This document shows positions 56,762-64,000 of a DNA stretch of 64,000 nucleotides, piece after piece. A program made the position numbers and the translations under genes. Numbering within the stretch: position 1 is the stretch's first letter; each line of letters starts with the position of its first letter. Where the stretch lies: contig JAODAR010000005.1 in NCBI GenBank assembly GCA_025463545.1, forward strand, positions 91,936 through 155,935, read 5' to 3'. The notes under the pieces were generated by a model. It was not told the origin of the DNA and did no database searches. It saw nothing but the letters and a program-made list of their open reading frames with translations. The stretch comes from Microbacteriaceae bacterium (GTDB lineage Bacteria > Actinomycetota > Actinomycetes > Actinomycetales > Microbacteriaceae).

Positions 56762-56854
56762 AGGAAGTCGCGGCGTTGTGTGCGCGAACAACCGAAATCC
56801 TAGCGAACGCCCGGGCGCGCGCCGAATCGGCGATCGTCCTGTTACGGGGTTCTG

Positions 56855-57160
56855 TTACTCCGCAGTGGCGGGTTCGACCAGCTCGACCGTCTCAACGGTT
56901 TCGATGATCCAGAACTCTGGAGACGACATCACCGACGATCCGGACCCCTCCCACAAGCGGCGCATCTTGGTCAGCAGCACCTCTGCCTCCCGCGTCGTGC
57001 CGAGTTCGAGATCGATCATCACGAGCTTCGGGTTGTTGACCGAACGCCGGATGGAATAGCGGATCACCCCCAGCGCGCGGCGGTCGACCGGGTCGGCGTC
57101 GAATGCTCTCTTCCAGCGCGTGAAATCAGGAACGGGATGATGGATACGCAAGGTGACCAT
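56855..57160 (-). CDS. Small protein, possibly dimeric alpha/beta-barrel (ABM-like)
   Basis: A 101-residue protein starting at ATG 57160, which has GAGGAGGG 5 bases upstream; a longer frame is not supported. The opening MVTLRIHHPVPDFTRWKRAF and the alternation of predicted strands and helices resemble the ferredoxin-like fold of antibiotic-biosynthesis monooxygenase (ABM) and cyclase-like proteins. No catalytic residues can be assigned. The acidic tail (VETVELVEPATAE) contains a VELVEP word similar to translated REP elements in this group of bacteria. It is divergent from the SDR gene by about 95 bases. Confidence 0.7.
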   Translation of the reverse strand: MVTLRIHHPVPDFTRWKRAFDADPVDRRALGVIRYSIRRSVNNPKLVMIDLELGTTREAEVLLTKMRRLWEGSGSSVMSSPEFWIIETVETVELVEPATAE

Positions 57161-57243
57161 GATGACCCTCCTCGCCAGATCGGGTGCTCTCAGGCTACGA
57201 CTGCACGACGTGGACCGCTGATCTTTTTCTGCCATCTGGTGGC

Positions 57244-57249
57244 TACGCT
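57244..57249 (+). promoter_or_regulatory. Candidate -10 box of the SDR gene (leaderless)
   Basis: TACGCT followed by 6 bases and ATG 57256, with no Shine-Dalgarno sequence between. Confidence 0.5.
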
Positions 57250-57255
57250 GGCAGC

Positions 57256-58116
57256 ATGGGAACCCGCCTCGACAAGACGATTGTGATCACCGGAGCGAGT
57301 TCGGGCATCGGCCGGGCCGCTGCCGCGGAGTTGGCACGGCGCGGCGCCCGGGTAGCCGTGGTCGGCCGGAATCCCCAGCGCACCGAGACGGTCGCGTCGT
57401 CGATCGGCGGCGAGGCGTTCATCGCCGATTTCGCATCCTTCGACGACGTCAAGGCCCTCGCCGAAGCGTTGCTGGCCCGCTATGACTCCATCGACGTGCT
57501 CGCCAACAATGCCGGTGGCCTCGTTTCGCGGCGCACCGAAACCGGCGACGGCCATGAGCAGACCATCCAGGTGAACCACCTGTCACCGTTCCTCCTCACC
57601 AGCCTGCTGCTGCCCCGGCTGGTGGAGACGGCATCCGCTGACCGGCCGGTGCGAGTGATCTCGACGTCGAGCGCCGCCAACCGCCTCGGCCAGCTCCGGC
57701 TGGACGACCTCGACTGGCGACGCCGCCGCTGGATGGGCGGCTGGCGCGCGTACGGGTCGGCCAAGGTCGCGACGATCCTGTTCACTCGCGAGCTGGCACG
57801 GCGCACAGCAGGCACCGGCATCAAGGCATACGCCTTCCATCCGGGATTCGTCACCACCGGGTTCGGCGCCGACTCCCGCCTCATGAAGCTCGCCGGGGCA
57901 ATCGGATACGGCGGCTACGGCCTCACGCCGGAGGCCGGTGCGGCCCCGCTGGTGGAACTCACCTCGGCCGAGCAGATCGCGGCGTCGAGCGGCACCTACT
58001 TCGACGGGCTCCGGGCGAACGGCACGGTCGCGCGCCAGGCAACCGATGATGCACTCGCCGCCGGCCTGTGGGCGCTGTCGGAACGGCTCACCTCCCAGCC
58101 CTCCCGCATCCGCTAA
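57256..58116 (+). CDS. Short-chain dehydrogenase/reductase
   Basis: A 286-residue NAD(P)-dependent oxidoreductase. The cofactor motif TGASSGIGRAA is at about residues 11-21, followed by the NNAG segment (VLANNAGGL), the catalytic Ser in RVISTSSAA, and Tyr-x-x-x-Lys as YGSAK. The Arg in VVGRNPQR after strand beta 2 suggests NADPH preference. The overall pattern resembles retinol-dehydrogenase/WW-oxidoreductase-like SDRs. ATG 57256 is chosen over an upstream start because of the -10 spacing. The substrate is unknown. It stands alone, convergent with the sigma factor gene. Confidence 0.92.
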   Translation: MGTRLDKTIVITGASSGIGRAAAAELARRGARVAVVGRNPQRTETVASSIGGEAFIADFASFDDVKALAEALLARYDSIDVLANNAGGLVSRRTETGDGHEQTIQVNHLSPFLLTSLLLPRLVETASADRPVRVISTSSAANRLGQLRLDDLDWRRRRWMGGWRAYGSAKVATILFTRELARRTAGTGIKAYAFHPGFVTTGFGADSRLMKLAGAIGYGGYGLTPEAGAAPLVELTSAEQIAASSGTYFDGLRANGTVARQATDDALAAGLWALSERLTSQPSRIR

Positions 58117-58150
58117 CCCTCCATTCGTCGTTGGCCCTTGCGCCGAAGCA

Positions 58151-59518
58151 TCACCGCGGTTCGGCGGGTGGGGCCTGGGGCGGACGGGAAGCGGATGCCG
58201 CCGCGCGGCCCTCGAGGAGGGCCCGCTCTCGCGCGTTGCCGGTGAGCGTCGCGGCCCTCAGGAATTCCGCGCCCGCCTCACCGTGCCGGCCGAGCCGCGC
58301 CAGCAGGTCGCCGCGCACGCTCGGGAGCAAGTGGTAGCCCGCCAGCGCGCTGTTCGCGACGAGGGAGTCCACGATCTCAAGGCCTGCCTCCGGACCATAT
58401 GCCATCGACACCGCCACGGCACGATTGAGTTCGACGACCGGCGACCGGGCCAGCTGGGCCAGCGCGTCGTAGAGCGCCGAGATGCGCACCCAATCGGTGC
58501 CGTCGCCGGAAGGGGCTCTGGCATGGCAAGCGGCGATCGCCGCCTGCAAGCCATAGAACCCGAGCGGCCCACCGACGCACTCCGCCCGCTCCAGCGCTGC
58601 AAAGCCACGGTGGATCAACAGTTGGTCCCAGCGGGTGCGGTCCTGGTCGAGCAGCAGCACCGGGTCGCCCCCGGCACCGATGCGCGCGCCGAACCGAGAT
58701 GACTGGATCTCCATCAGCGCCACAAGGCCGTGCACCTCCGACTCCTTCGGCACGAGCTCCGCGAGAATCCGGCCGAGCCGGAGCGCCTCCTGACAGAGTG
58801 CGGGCCGCATCCAGGCGTCGCCGGTGGTAGCTGCATATCCTTCGTTGAAGACGAGGTAGACGACCTCGAGAACGGAACCGAGTCGTTCGGCGAACTCTGC
58901 CCGGGCCGGCACCTCGAACGGCACATGAGCTGCCGAGAGCGCGCGCTTGGCTCGCACGATCCGCTGCGCGACGGTGGCCGCCGGCACCAGGAACGCGCGC
59001 GCTATCTCCTCGGTGGAGAGTCCGCCGAGCAGCCGCAGGGTCAGCGCGACACGGGCCGGTTGTGAAAGCACCGGGTGGCAGGAGATGAACACCAGGCGCA
59101 ACAGGTCGTCGCCGACCGGGTCGTCCAGCGCGTCGAGATCGGGCTCCGCCGCGCCCAACCTCCCAGCCCCGGACTCGACGTTGTGCAGGTAGCCGATCTC
59201 GGCGTACCTGCGTCCGAGTCGCTCCTGCCGGCGCCAGTAGTCGATCGCCCGCCGCTTCGCCGTTGCGGTCAGCCAGGCGCCGGGGTTCCGCGGAACACCG
59301 GACACCGGCCACTGCTCGAGGGCTTCCACCAGGGCATCCTGGGCGAATTCTTCGGCGAGCCCGACGTCGCGAACCATGCGAATCAGCCCGGCTATGAGCC
59401 GGGCTGATTCGATCCGCCATACCGCTTCGACGGTGCGGCTGGTGTCGGCACTGCGGGCGTCGGCACTGCGGGCGTCGGCACCGTGGGCGTCGACACCGTC
59501 CACGCCGGACGAAGTCAT
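58151..59518 (-). CDS. ECF sigma factor of the ECF42 type with C-terminal helical (TPR-like) domain
   Basis: A 455-residue sigma factor. Region sigma-2 (about 30-100, LAEEFAQDALVEALEQWPVSG and AIDYWRRQER) and sigma-4 (about 140-195, LRLLGGLSTEEIARAFLVP) are followed by a roughly 240-residue helical extension with DUF6596-like and TPR-like character. Together with the DGPF protein encoded just upstream this is the hallmark of the ECF42 group, which lacks a classical anti-sigma factor and is thought to be controlled through the extension. The N-terminal 28 residues hold an ARSAD repeat from a 15-bp DNA repeat, so the true start could be further in. ATG 59518 lies 10 bases after the DGPF gene stop. 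Confidence 0.9.
   Translation of the reverse strand: MTSSGVDGVDAHGADARSADARSADTSRTVEAVWRIESARLIAGLIRMVRDVGLAEEFAQDALVEALEQWPVSGVPRNPGAWLTATAKRRAIDYWRRQERLGRRYAEIGYLHNVESGAGRLGAAEPDLDALDDPVGDDLLRLVFISCHPVLSQPARVALTLRLLGGLSTEEIARAFLVPAATVAQRIVRAKRALSAAHVPFEVPARAEFAERLGSVLEVVYLVFNEGYAATTGDAWMRPALCQEALRLGRILAELVPKESEVHGLVALMEIQSSRFGARIGAGGDPVLLLDQDRTRWDQLLIHRGFAALERAECVGGPLGFYGLQAAIAACHARAPSGDGTDWVRISALYDALAQLARSPVVELNRAVAVSMAYGPEAGLEIVDSLVANSALAGYHLLPSVRGDLLARLGRHGEAGAEFLRAATLTGNARERALLEGRAAASASRPPQAPPAEPR
59443..59502. repeat. 15-bp tandem repeat at the start of the sigma factor gene
   Basis: Three to four units of GTCGGCACTGCGGGC-like words encode ADARS pentapeptides in the N-terminal extension. 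Confidence 0.85.
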
Positions 59519-59528
59519 CTCCGACAGC

Positions 59529-59945
59529 TCAGGCCGTGCGGGTCTGGCCGGTTTCCTCGCGCCACTCGGCTTCCTTCTGCACGAACTCGTTGTCCTGCGG
59601 GAACTCCGACAGGTCGTAAACCTGGCGTACTTCGATCTGTCCGGTGCGGAGCGGGACCCGACGCGCCCACTCGATGGCCTCGTCCTTCGACGACACCTCG
59701 AGGATCCAGAATCCGGCGACGAGTTCCTTGGCTTCGGTGAACGGCCCATCGGTCACCGTGCGGCCGTCGCCGTCATAGTCGATCCGGGCGCCTTCAGAGC
59801 TGGGGTGCAGGCCTTCGCCGGCCAGCATCACTCCAGCCTTGACCAGTTCCTCGTTGTATTTGCCCATCTCATTGAGTTCTTCCTCAGTGGGCAGCGCGGT
59901 CGTCTCGGTGGCGGCATCCGACTTGAGCAACAGCATGTACTTCAT
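59529..59945 (-). CDS. DGPF/YCII-domain protein, ECF42 partner
   Basis: A 138-residue soluble protein of the YCII-related group, with the name-giving DGPF at residues 66-69 in TVTDGPFTEAKE and the opening MKYMLLLKSD. Such proteins are conserved neighbours and, in Streptomyces, the main targets of ECF42 sigma factors. Their biochemical role is unknown. GGGAAG lies 9 bases before the ATG. It is co-transcribed with the sigma factor, which would give positive autoregulation. A perfect palindrome about 95 bases upstream may be part of the control region. Confidence 0.92.
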   Translation of the reverse strand: MKYMLLLKSDAATETTALPTEEELNEMGKYNEELVKAGVMLAGEGLHPSSEGARIDYDGDGRTVTDGPFTEAKELVAGFWILEVSSKDEAIEWARRVPLRTGQIEVRQVYDLSEFPQDNEFVQKEAEWREETGQTRTA

Positions 59946-60036
59946 GATCGTTCTCTTCCCGTTCGATGGTGAGTCGAGGCCAATTGTGCCTCATACCCAA
60001 TACGTCGAACAGGGGCGACCGAAATCGACACCGCCG

Positions 60037-60053
60037 TCCGGAAATTTTCCGGA
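60037..60053. promoter_or_regulatory. 17-bp palindrome upstream of the DGPF-sigma operon
   Basis: TCCGGAAA T TTTCCGGA is perfectly symmetric with a single central base, too tight for a hairpin loop, so it is more likely a protein-binding site than a terminator. It lies 11 bases downstream of the DUF2993 stop and 92 bases upstream of the DGPF start. Confidence 0.45.
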
Positions 60054-60063
60054 ATTCTGCCGG

Positions 60064-60819
60064 TCAGCCCGTGCAGGACCCGAGTGTCGACAGCCCCTCC
60101 TCGGTGAGCCGGAGGCTCGCCGCGTGCAGCGTGATCCGAGCGCGTTGGGGGGTCACGCCGACACCGGTGAGGTCGACGCCCACGGGCAGGTACTGCGCGA
60201 CGCAGACCCGGATGGCTTCCTCTCCGAGAACCCGCTGCACCAGTCCGCTCACGTCGAGGCTGCCGATTCCGGTGGTGATCTCAGCATCCGTCGGAGTGAG
60301 CACCACTGAATCACCGGCTGCCTCCGGTGCTGCGGTCGCCGTGTAGCCGACCTGAAACCCGAGAACCGCGAGCGTGCCCGTGTAGGAGACCTCGCCATTG
60401 CCCAGCGCCACCGTCGGATTGCCCGGGATCCGCGCGTTCGACAGCAGCGTGTCCAGCGAGTTCTGGTCGATCTCGATCGCACCGCGCACATCCCCGATGG
60501 TTTTCGTGGTGTCGACCGGAACATCCGTTGCCACCAGATGAACGGATGCCTGGGCGCCGCCCGCGCGGAGGTCCGGCGCCTTCAGATCCACACGGTCGAA
60601 GCTGCCCGACAGGTACTGCGCGATGAGGGAGAAGCCGCCGATGGAGACCGCGACGTCGCCGGTCACCCCGGCGGGCAAGTTGTCAACGATCTCCTGCCGC
60701 ACCCGGTTCTGGGCATAGTTGCGGAGGACAGAGTCGACGATGAAGTAGGCGCCGACCAGTCCGAGCACGATCAGGCTTGCGATCACGAGCGCACCTATTC
60801 CGCGTCGAGTCAAAGCCAT
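60064..60819 (-). CDS. DUF2993 (LmeA-like) lipid-binding envelope protein
   Basis: A 251-residue protein with an N-terminal membrane anchor or signal (about residues 9-30, ALVIASLIVLGLVGAYFI) and an exported DUF2993 domain. In mycobacteria the family member LmeA binds phospholipids and takes part in lipoarabinomannan/mannan maturation; that is known for the relative only. Residues such as VAVSIGGFSLIAQYLSGSFD and the repeated beta pattern match the tubular lipid-binding fold. ATG 60819 lies 35 bases after the argS stop; longer frames overlap argS. It sits in the argS-lysA interval that is usually empty. Confidence 0.82.
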   Translation of the reverse strand: MALTRRGIGALVIASLIVLGLVGAYFIVDSVLRNYAQNRVRQEIVDNLPAGVTGDVAVSIGGFSLIAQYLSGSFDRVDLKAPDLRAGGAQASVHLVATDVPVDTTKTIGDVRGAIEIDQNSLDTLLSNARIPGNPTVALGNGEVSYTGTLAVLGFQVGYTATAAPEAAGDSVVLTPTDAEITTGIGSLDVSGLVQRVLGEEAIRVCVAQYLPVGVDLTGVGVTPQRARITLHAASLRLTEEGLSTLGSCTG

Positions 60820-60854
60820 TTCAACACCAGAGCCCGTCCCGTCACGTCCCGTCG

Positions 60855-62576
60855 CTACATCCGCTCGGGGGCCGTCACCCCGAGCAGCCCGAGGCCGTTG
60901 CGGATCACCTGGCCGGTGGCGTCGTTCAGCCACAGGCGGGTGCGGTGCAGGCCGGAGACCGGCTCGTCGCCGAGCGGAATGACACGGCAGTTGTCGTACC
61001 AGCGGTGGTAGTAGCCGGCGACCTCTTCGATGTAACGGGCGATGCGGTGGGGCTCCCGGAGTTCGGCGGCCTGGGCAACCACGCGGGGGTATTCCTGCAG
61101 CACGCCGAGGAGCGCAGATTCGCTGTCATGGGTGAGCAACTCAGGCGCGAAAGCCGAGCGGTCAACCCCGGAGGCGGCAGCATTGCGCGCGACCGAGCGG
61201 GTGCGGGCGTGCGCGTACTGCACGTAGAACACCGGGTTCTCGTTGGTGTGCTTGCCGAGCAGGTCGAGGTCGATGTCGAGTTGCGAGTCGCTCGACGAGC
61301 GCACCAGGGCGTAGCGCCCGGCATCCACTCCGACCGCGTCGACGAGGTCGTCGAGGGTGACGATCGTGCCGGCACGCTTGGACATTCGCACCGGCTCGCC
61401 GCCCTGCAGCAGGTTCACCATCTGCCCGATCAAAATCTGCAGGTTCACGCCCGGCACGTCACCGAACGCTTCAACCATGGCCATCATGCGGCCGACGTAG
61501 CCGTGGTGGTCGGCGCCGAGCATGATCAGGTTCTGGTCGAAGCCGCGTTCCCGCTTGTTGAGGTAGTAGCCGAGGTCGCCGGAGATGTAGGCCGGTTCGC
61601 CGTTGGAGCGGATGATGACGCGGTCGCGGTCATCGCCGAAGGTCGTGGTGCGGAGCCAGATGGCGCCGTCGGTCTCGAAGATGTGCCCCTGTTCGCGAAG
61701 GCGCTCGATGGCCCGTTCCACCGCTCCGGACTCGTGCAGCGAGTCCTCGTGGAAGTACACGTCGAAGTCGACGCCGAAGCTGTGCAGTTTCGCTTTGATC
61801 TCGGCGAACATCAGGTCCACGCCGTACGAGCGGAATACTTCCTGCTGTTCCTCCCGCGGCAGCGCAGAGATGTCGCCGTCGTAGAGCTCGACGACCTTGT
61901 TGGCGATATCGCCGATGTACGCTCCGCCGTAGCCGTCCTCCGGCGTCGGCTCACCCAAATAGCTGGCCAGGACGCTGCGGGCGAACCGGTCGATCTGCGA
62001 GCCGTGATCGTTGAAGTAATACTCGCGCGTGACATCCGCGCCTTCGGCCTTGAGCACCCGGGCGAGGCTGTCGCCGACAGCAGCCCAGCGCACGCCGCCC
62101 ATGTGGATCGGCCCGGTGGGGTTCGCCGACACGAACTCGAGGTTGATTTTGATGCCGTCATACATGTGCCCGGTGCCGTAGGCCTCGCCGGTTTCGACGA
62201 TGGTCTTGGCGAGCGCGCCTGCCGCGGCGGCATCGAGGCGGATGTTGATGAAGCCAGGCCCCGCAACCTCAACGGATGCGACGCCGTCGACCTGCTGGAG
62301 GCCTTCGGCGAGCTCGGCGGCGATTTCCCGCGGGCTAGAGCCCAGCGGCTTGGCGATCTTCATCGAGATGCTCGAGGCCCAGTCGCCGTGGTCCCGGTTC
62401 TTCGGGCGCTCCAGGGTCACGTCGGCCAGTGTCAGATTGAGGGGTGGCGCTACGACCGCCGTGCCTCCGCCGCCCTCCGAGCCGCCTTCCGCGCCGCCTT
62501 CCGAGCCCCGTCGTCGACGCTCGACCAGAGTGGTCACGAGGTCGAGCAAGGTCTGGGAAAGTTCGGCAGGGGTCAC
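60855..62576 (-). CDS. argS: Arginyl-tRNA synthetase
   Basis: Class I synthetase charging tRNA-Arg, 573 residues from GTG 62576 (a TTG at 62585 would add 3 codons). GTG is preferred because TAAGCT ends 8 bases upstream. The HIGH motif reads HMGG in [14 protein letters not shown], the KMSKS equivalent is RMSKRAG, both normal for ArgRS, and the C-terminal DALR anticodon-binding domain occupies about 455-573. A Ser/Glu/Gly-rich loop ([16 protein letters not shown]) near residue 20 is unusual and repetitive. Divergent from the lipoprotein gene with 43 bases between starts. Confidence 0.95.
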   Translation of the reverse strand: MTPAELSQTLLDLVTTLVERRRRGSEGGAEGGSEGGGGTAVVAPPLNLTLADVTLERPKNRDHGDWASSISMKIAKPLGSSPREIAAELAEGLQQVDGVASVEVAGPGFINIRLDAAAAGALAKTIVETGEAYGTGHMYDGIKINLEFVSANPTGPIHMGGVRWAAVGDSLARVLKAEGADVTREYYFNDHGSQIDRFARSVLASYLGEPTPEDGYGGAYIGDIANKVVELYDGDISALPREEQQEVFRSYGVDLMFAEIKAKLHSFGVDFDVYFHEDSLHESGAVERAIERLREQGHIFETDGAIWLRTTTFGDDRDRVIIRSNGEPAYISGDLGYYLNKRERGFDQNLIMLGADHHGYVGRMMAMVEAFGDVPGVNLQILIGQMVNLLQGGEPVRMSKRAGTIVTLDDLVDAVGVDAGRYALVRSSSDSQLDIDLDLLGKHTNENPVFYVQYAHARTRSVARNAAASGVDRSAFAPELLTHDSESALLGVLQEYPRVVAQAAELREPHRIARYIEEVAGYYHRWYDNCRVIPLGDEPVSGLHRTRLWLNDATGQVIRNGLGLLGVTAPERM

Positions 62577-62607
62577 GACGGTCAAGCTTACCGGCCACCC
62601 AACTTGG

Positions 62608-62613
62608 TAGGGT
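62608..62613 (+). promoter_or_regulatory. Candidate -10 box of the lipoprotein gene (leaderless)
   Basis: TAGGGT followed by 6 bases and GTG 62620, with no Shine-Dalgarno sequence. The TAAGCT of argS lies on the other strand at 62585-62590, so two promoters are packed into about 45 bases. Confidence 0.5.
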
Positions 62614-62619
62614 CATCGC

Positions 62620-63270
62620 GTGCCTCCCTCCCCCACTGAACGTTTTGTCCGTCGTCCGCGCCTGCGCCTGAGCCTCGCCGTCGCGACCGGTGCGCTTGCC
62701 CTCGTCACCCTCGCCGGGTGCAGCCCGCAGTCGGCCCCGTCGTCGTCAGCGTCAGCGTCGGCTCCGGCTCCGGGCTCGACGGACGGCGCCACCAGCAACC
62801 CCGGGTCCACTCCGACCCCTACGGCGACCCCCGAGGCTCCGAACACGCCCGTCACACTCGGCTGCGACGAGGTGCTCTCCCCCGACGATGTGTACACGTT
62901 CAACCCGAACTTCGGCACCGCCCCTGACTACAAACCGGGGAGCGGCAGTACCGCTGAGACGGCCGTGAAGTACGACGGCGTTGCCTGTGGCTGGCTCAAC
63001 CAGACCAGCGGGGAGGTCATCGCTGTCGCTGTTGCCCAGCCCAGCGAAGCACGCCTGACGCAGCTCAAGGACAAGGCGATCGCCCAGAGCACGCCGGTGC
63101 CGACGTACGGCACCCCGCCGGCAGCCGACGGATTCTTCTCCAGCACTGCGGGAACGGGCACAGCGCAGGTCTTCTCGGGCAAGTATTGGGTCACGCTGAG
63201 TTCGGTTGCCTTCTTCGAACCGGGCGATGTGCAGGAGCTCGCCGCCGCGGTCCTGTCGCACCTGCCGTAA
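62620..63270 (+). CDS. Predicted lipoprotein of unknown function
   Basis: A 216-residue exported protein. A basic N-terminus (RFVRRPRLRLS), a hydrophobic stretch and the lipobox LAGC at residues 31-34 predict a lipid-anchored surface protein. A Ser/Ala/Pro/Thr-rich linker (about 35-75) leads to a globular domain with three further Cys in total sequence counting the lipid Cys, including those in LGCDEV and VACGWL that could form a disulfide. Sequence does not match a family I recognise. Such small lipoproteins with this linker are common next to argS in relatives; no function can be proposed. Confidence 0.85.
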   Translation: MPPSPTERFVRRPRLRLSLAVATGALALVTLAGCSPQSAPSSSASASAPAPGSTDGATSNPGSTPTPTATPEAPNTPVTLGCDEVLSPDDVYTFNPNFGTAPDYKPGSGSTAETAVKYDGVACGWLNQTSGEVIAVAVAQPSEARLTQLKDKAIAQSTPVPTYGTPPAADGFFSSTAGTGTAQVFSGKYWVTLSSVAFFEPGDVQELAAAVLSHLP

Positions 63271-63408
63271 CGGGATCGCTGGCGTCCAGATCCGCTGACC
63301 CTTCATGCGTTTTGGGCCATGCAGTAGTCGCGCTGCTGTGTGGTCGCACGCCGGCCGCACAGCGGCGCAACTACCGCGCTCGTAACTGGTAGCCTAGGAA
63401 CACCCCGG

Positions 63409-63480
63409 GCCCCCATAGCTCAGGGGATAGAGCACTGCCCTCCGGAGGCAGGGGCGGCAGTTCGAATCTGCCTGGGGGCA
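63409..63480 (+). tRNA. tRNA-Arg (anticodon CCG)
   Basis: A complete 72-base cloverleaf: acceptor GCCCCCA/TGGGGGC (7 bp), D stem GCTC/GAGC, anticodon stem CTGCC/GGCAG with loop CTCCGGA (anticodon CCG), T stem GGCAG/CTGCC with loop TTCGAAT, discriminator A. The CCA end is not encoded. A TAGCCT hexamer at 63390-63395 lies 13 bases upstream and may be the -10 element. Confidence 0.96.
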
Positions 63481-63576
63481 CATTGTCACGTGACACGCTA
63501 TTCCGGACTTTTGCCACCTAGTTCGGACAAAGGGCCTCGTCAGATCAGCCTCTGCTGAAGATCTATGGCTGAGCCG

Positions 63577-63622
63577 CAGCTTCCCACGCTGATAGCGCGG
63601 GTTCGATTCGCGTCATCCGCTC
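63577..63622 (+). other. Detached 3' half of a tRNA-Gly(CCC), probable att-site remnant
   Basis: CAGC-TTCCCAC-GCTG reproduces the lower anticodon arm with anticodon CCC; GCGGG-TTCGATT-CGCGT follows as a T arm with one base changed from the expected CCCGT; then CATCCGCTCC is the 3' acceptor strand. No matching 5' acceptor or D arm is found upstream, so it cannot be a working tRNA. Integrases that use tRNA genes leave such 3' copies at one end of the inserted element. Confidence 0.6.
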
Positions 63623-63757
63623 CCCTCACCGGACGTAGGTACCTGTCAGTTCTCACGACATATAAGACTTGTCTCACCCAACATGAGACTCAAGAGGTGG
63701 ATTGGGCGGTTTCTGAATTCTTGCAGGCTCTGTATGTTGACGGCGACCGCGTCTCCA

Positions 63758-64000
63758 TCAAGAGCGGATGGCCAGAGTTTTACGATTGCGAGCAATCTCA
63801 AGGCACTGGTCGAGCGTCAGCGATTCGTAGGAGCGTCCTCTTTGCTTCTTCTTCTTGAACTCGTTCCCGTCGAAGACAACATCCAAGTCGGCCCGGAACG
63901 CTACAACGGACAGACTGTGCTTGGGCAGGAGGGACGATAGGTACATGACTGCGAACCGTCCGACCGGCTGGTACCCCGATGAATCCGCGGCCACGAGCGC
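63758..64000 (-). CDS. C-terminal part of a hypothetical protein (runs off the right edge)
   Basis: A minus-strand frame that is open from the window edge to a TGA at 63758, at least 80 residues (ending in LEIARNRKTLAIRS). It contains a Lys-rich segment EFKKKKQRGRS. GC content is visibly lower than in the rest of the window. The opposite-strand frame 63565-63858 overlaps it and is less convincing. No family is recognised. It would belong to the putative integrated element right of the tRNA-Gly remnant. The remaining DNA from 63481 to 63757 holds only the tRNA remnant and no supported gene. Confidence 0.4.
   Translation of the reverse strand, partial: ALVAADSSGYQPVGRFAVMYLSSLLPKHSLSVVAFRADLDVVFDGNEFKKKKQRGRSYESLTLDQCLEIARNRKTLAIRS

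Noticed and set aside
60777..62639. A 620-codon plus-strand frame opposite argS
   Set aside because: It runs antisense through argS, with Val/Asp/His-rich composition typical of high-GC shadow frames. argS motifs are clear on the other strand.
63565..63858. Plus-strand 97-codon frame at the right edge
   Set aside because: It starts across the tRNA-Gly remnant and overlaps a more credible minus-strand frame. Composition gives no support.

Overview
The window is high-GC, densely packed bacterial chromosome. Several features point to the actinobacterial family Microbacteriaceae: the block argS, lysA, hom, thrC, thrB, rho, prfA, prmC, tsaC, wecA-like, atpI, atpBEFHAGDC; a Rho with a long Arg/Asn-rich insertion; a short epsilon subunit; several apparently leaderless genes; and GTG starts. 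The species cannot be named from the sequence. No insertion sequence, prophage or CRISPR array is visible. The one sign of mobile DNA is at the right edge.

Layout. (1) 1-4431: the end of a polyamine ABC importer operon (potD then potA, cut by the window edge), a TMEM175-type channel and alanine dehydrogenase. (2) 4647-23350: an almost continuous minus-strand cluster of FHA protein, PP2C phosphatase, Ser/Thr kinase, 1952-residue membrane-anchored propeller/Ig/FN3 protein, MoxR ATPase, DUF58 protein, transglutaminase-like membrane protein without its catalytic Cys and His, zinc-ribbon/FHA protein and two-domain FtsK/EccC-like ATPase. Five consecutive junctions overlap by 4 bases. This is the best candidate for an undescribed system: a phospho-regulated envelope or secretion machine. 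(3) 23497-27222: an Lrp/AsnC regulator with a class III aminotransferase, a DUF4192 protein and a tiny membrane protein. (4) 27290-34070: a TetR-controlled heterodimeric ABC exporter, an aldo/keto reductase, an Ogt-type DNA repair protein and YaaA. (5) 34070-43679: the complete F1Fo ATP synthase operon with atpI, a WecA-like transferase and tsaC upstream. (6) 43736-47846: HAD phosphatase, prmC, cysK-cysE (cysteine synthesis), and clpS with DUF2017. (7) 48029-56682: rho-prfA and the aspartate-family operon lysA-hom-thrC-thrB. (8) 56855-62576: a small oxygenase-fold protein, an SDR, an ECF42-type sigma factor with its DGPF partner, a DUF2993 lipid-binding protein and argS. (9) 62620-64000: a lipoprotein, tRNA-Arg(CCG), then lower-GC DNA carrying a detached 3' half of a tRNA-Gly(CCC), which looks like an integration scar.

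Start codons were revised wherever a Shine-Dalgarno sequence or a -10 hexamer 6-8 bases before the start favoured a shorter reading frame. Residue numbers are hand counts.
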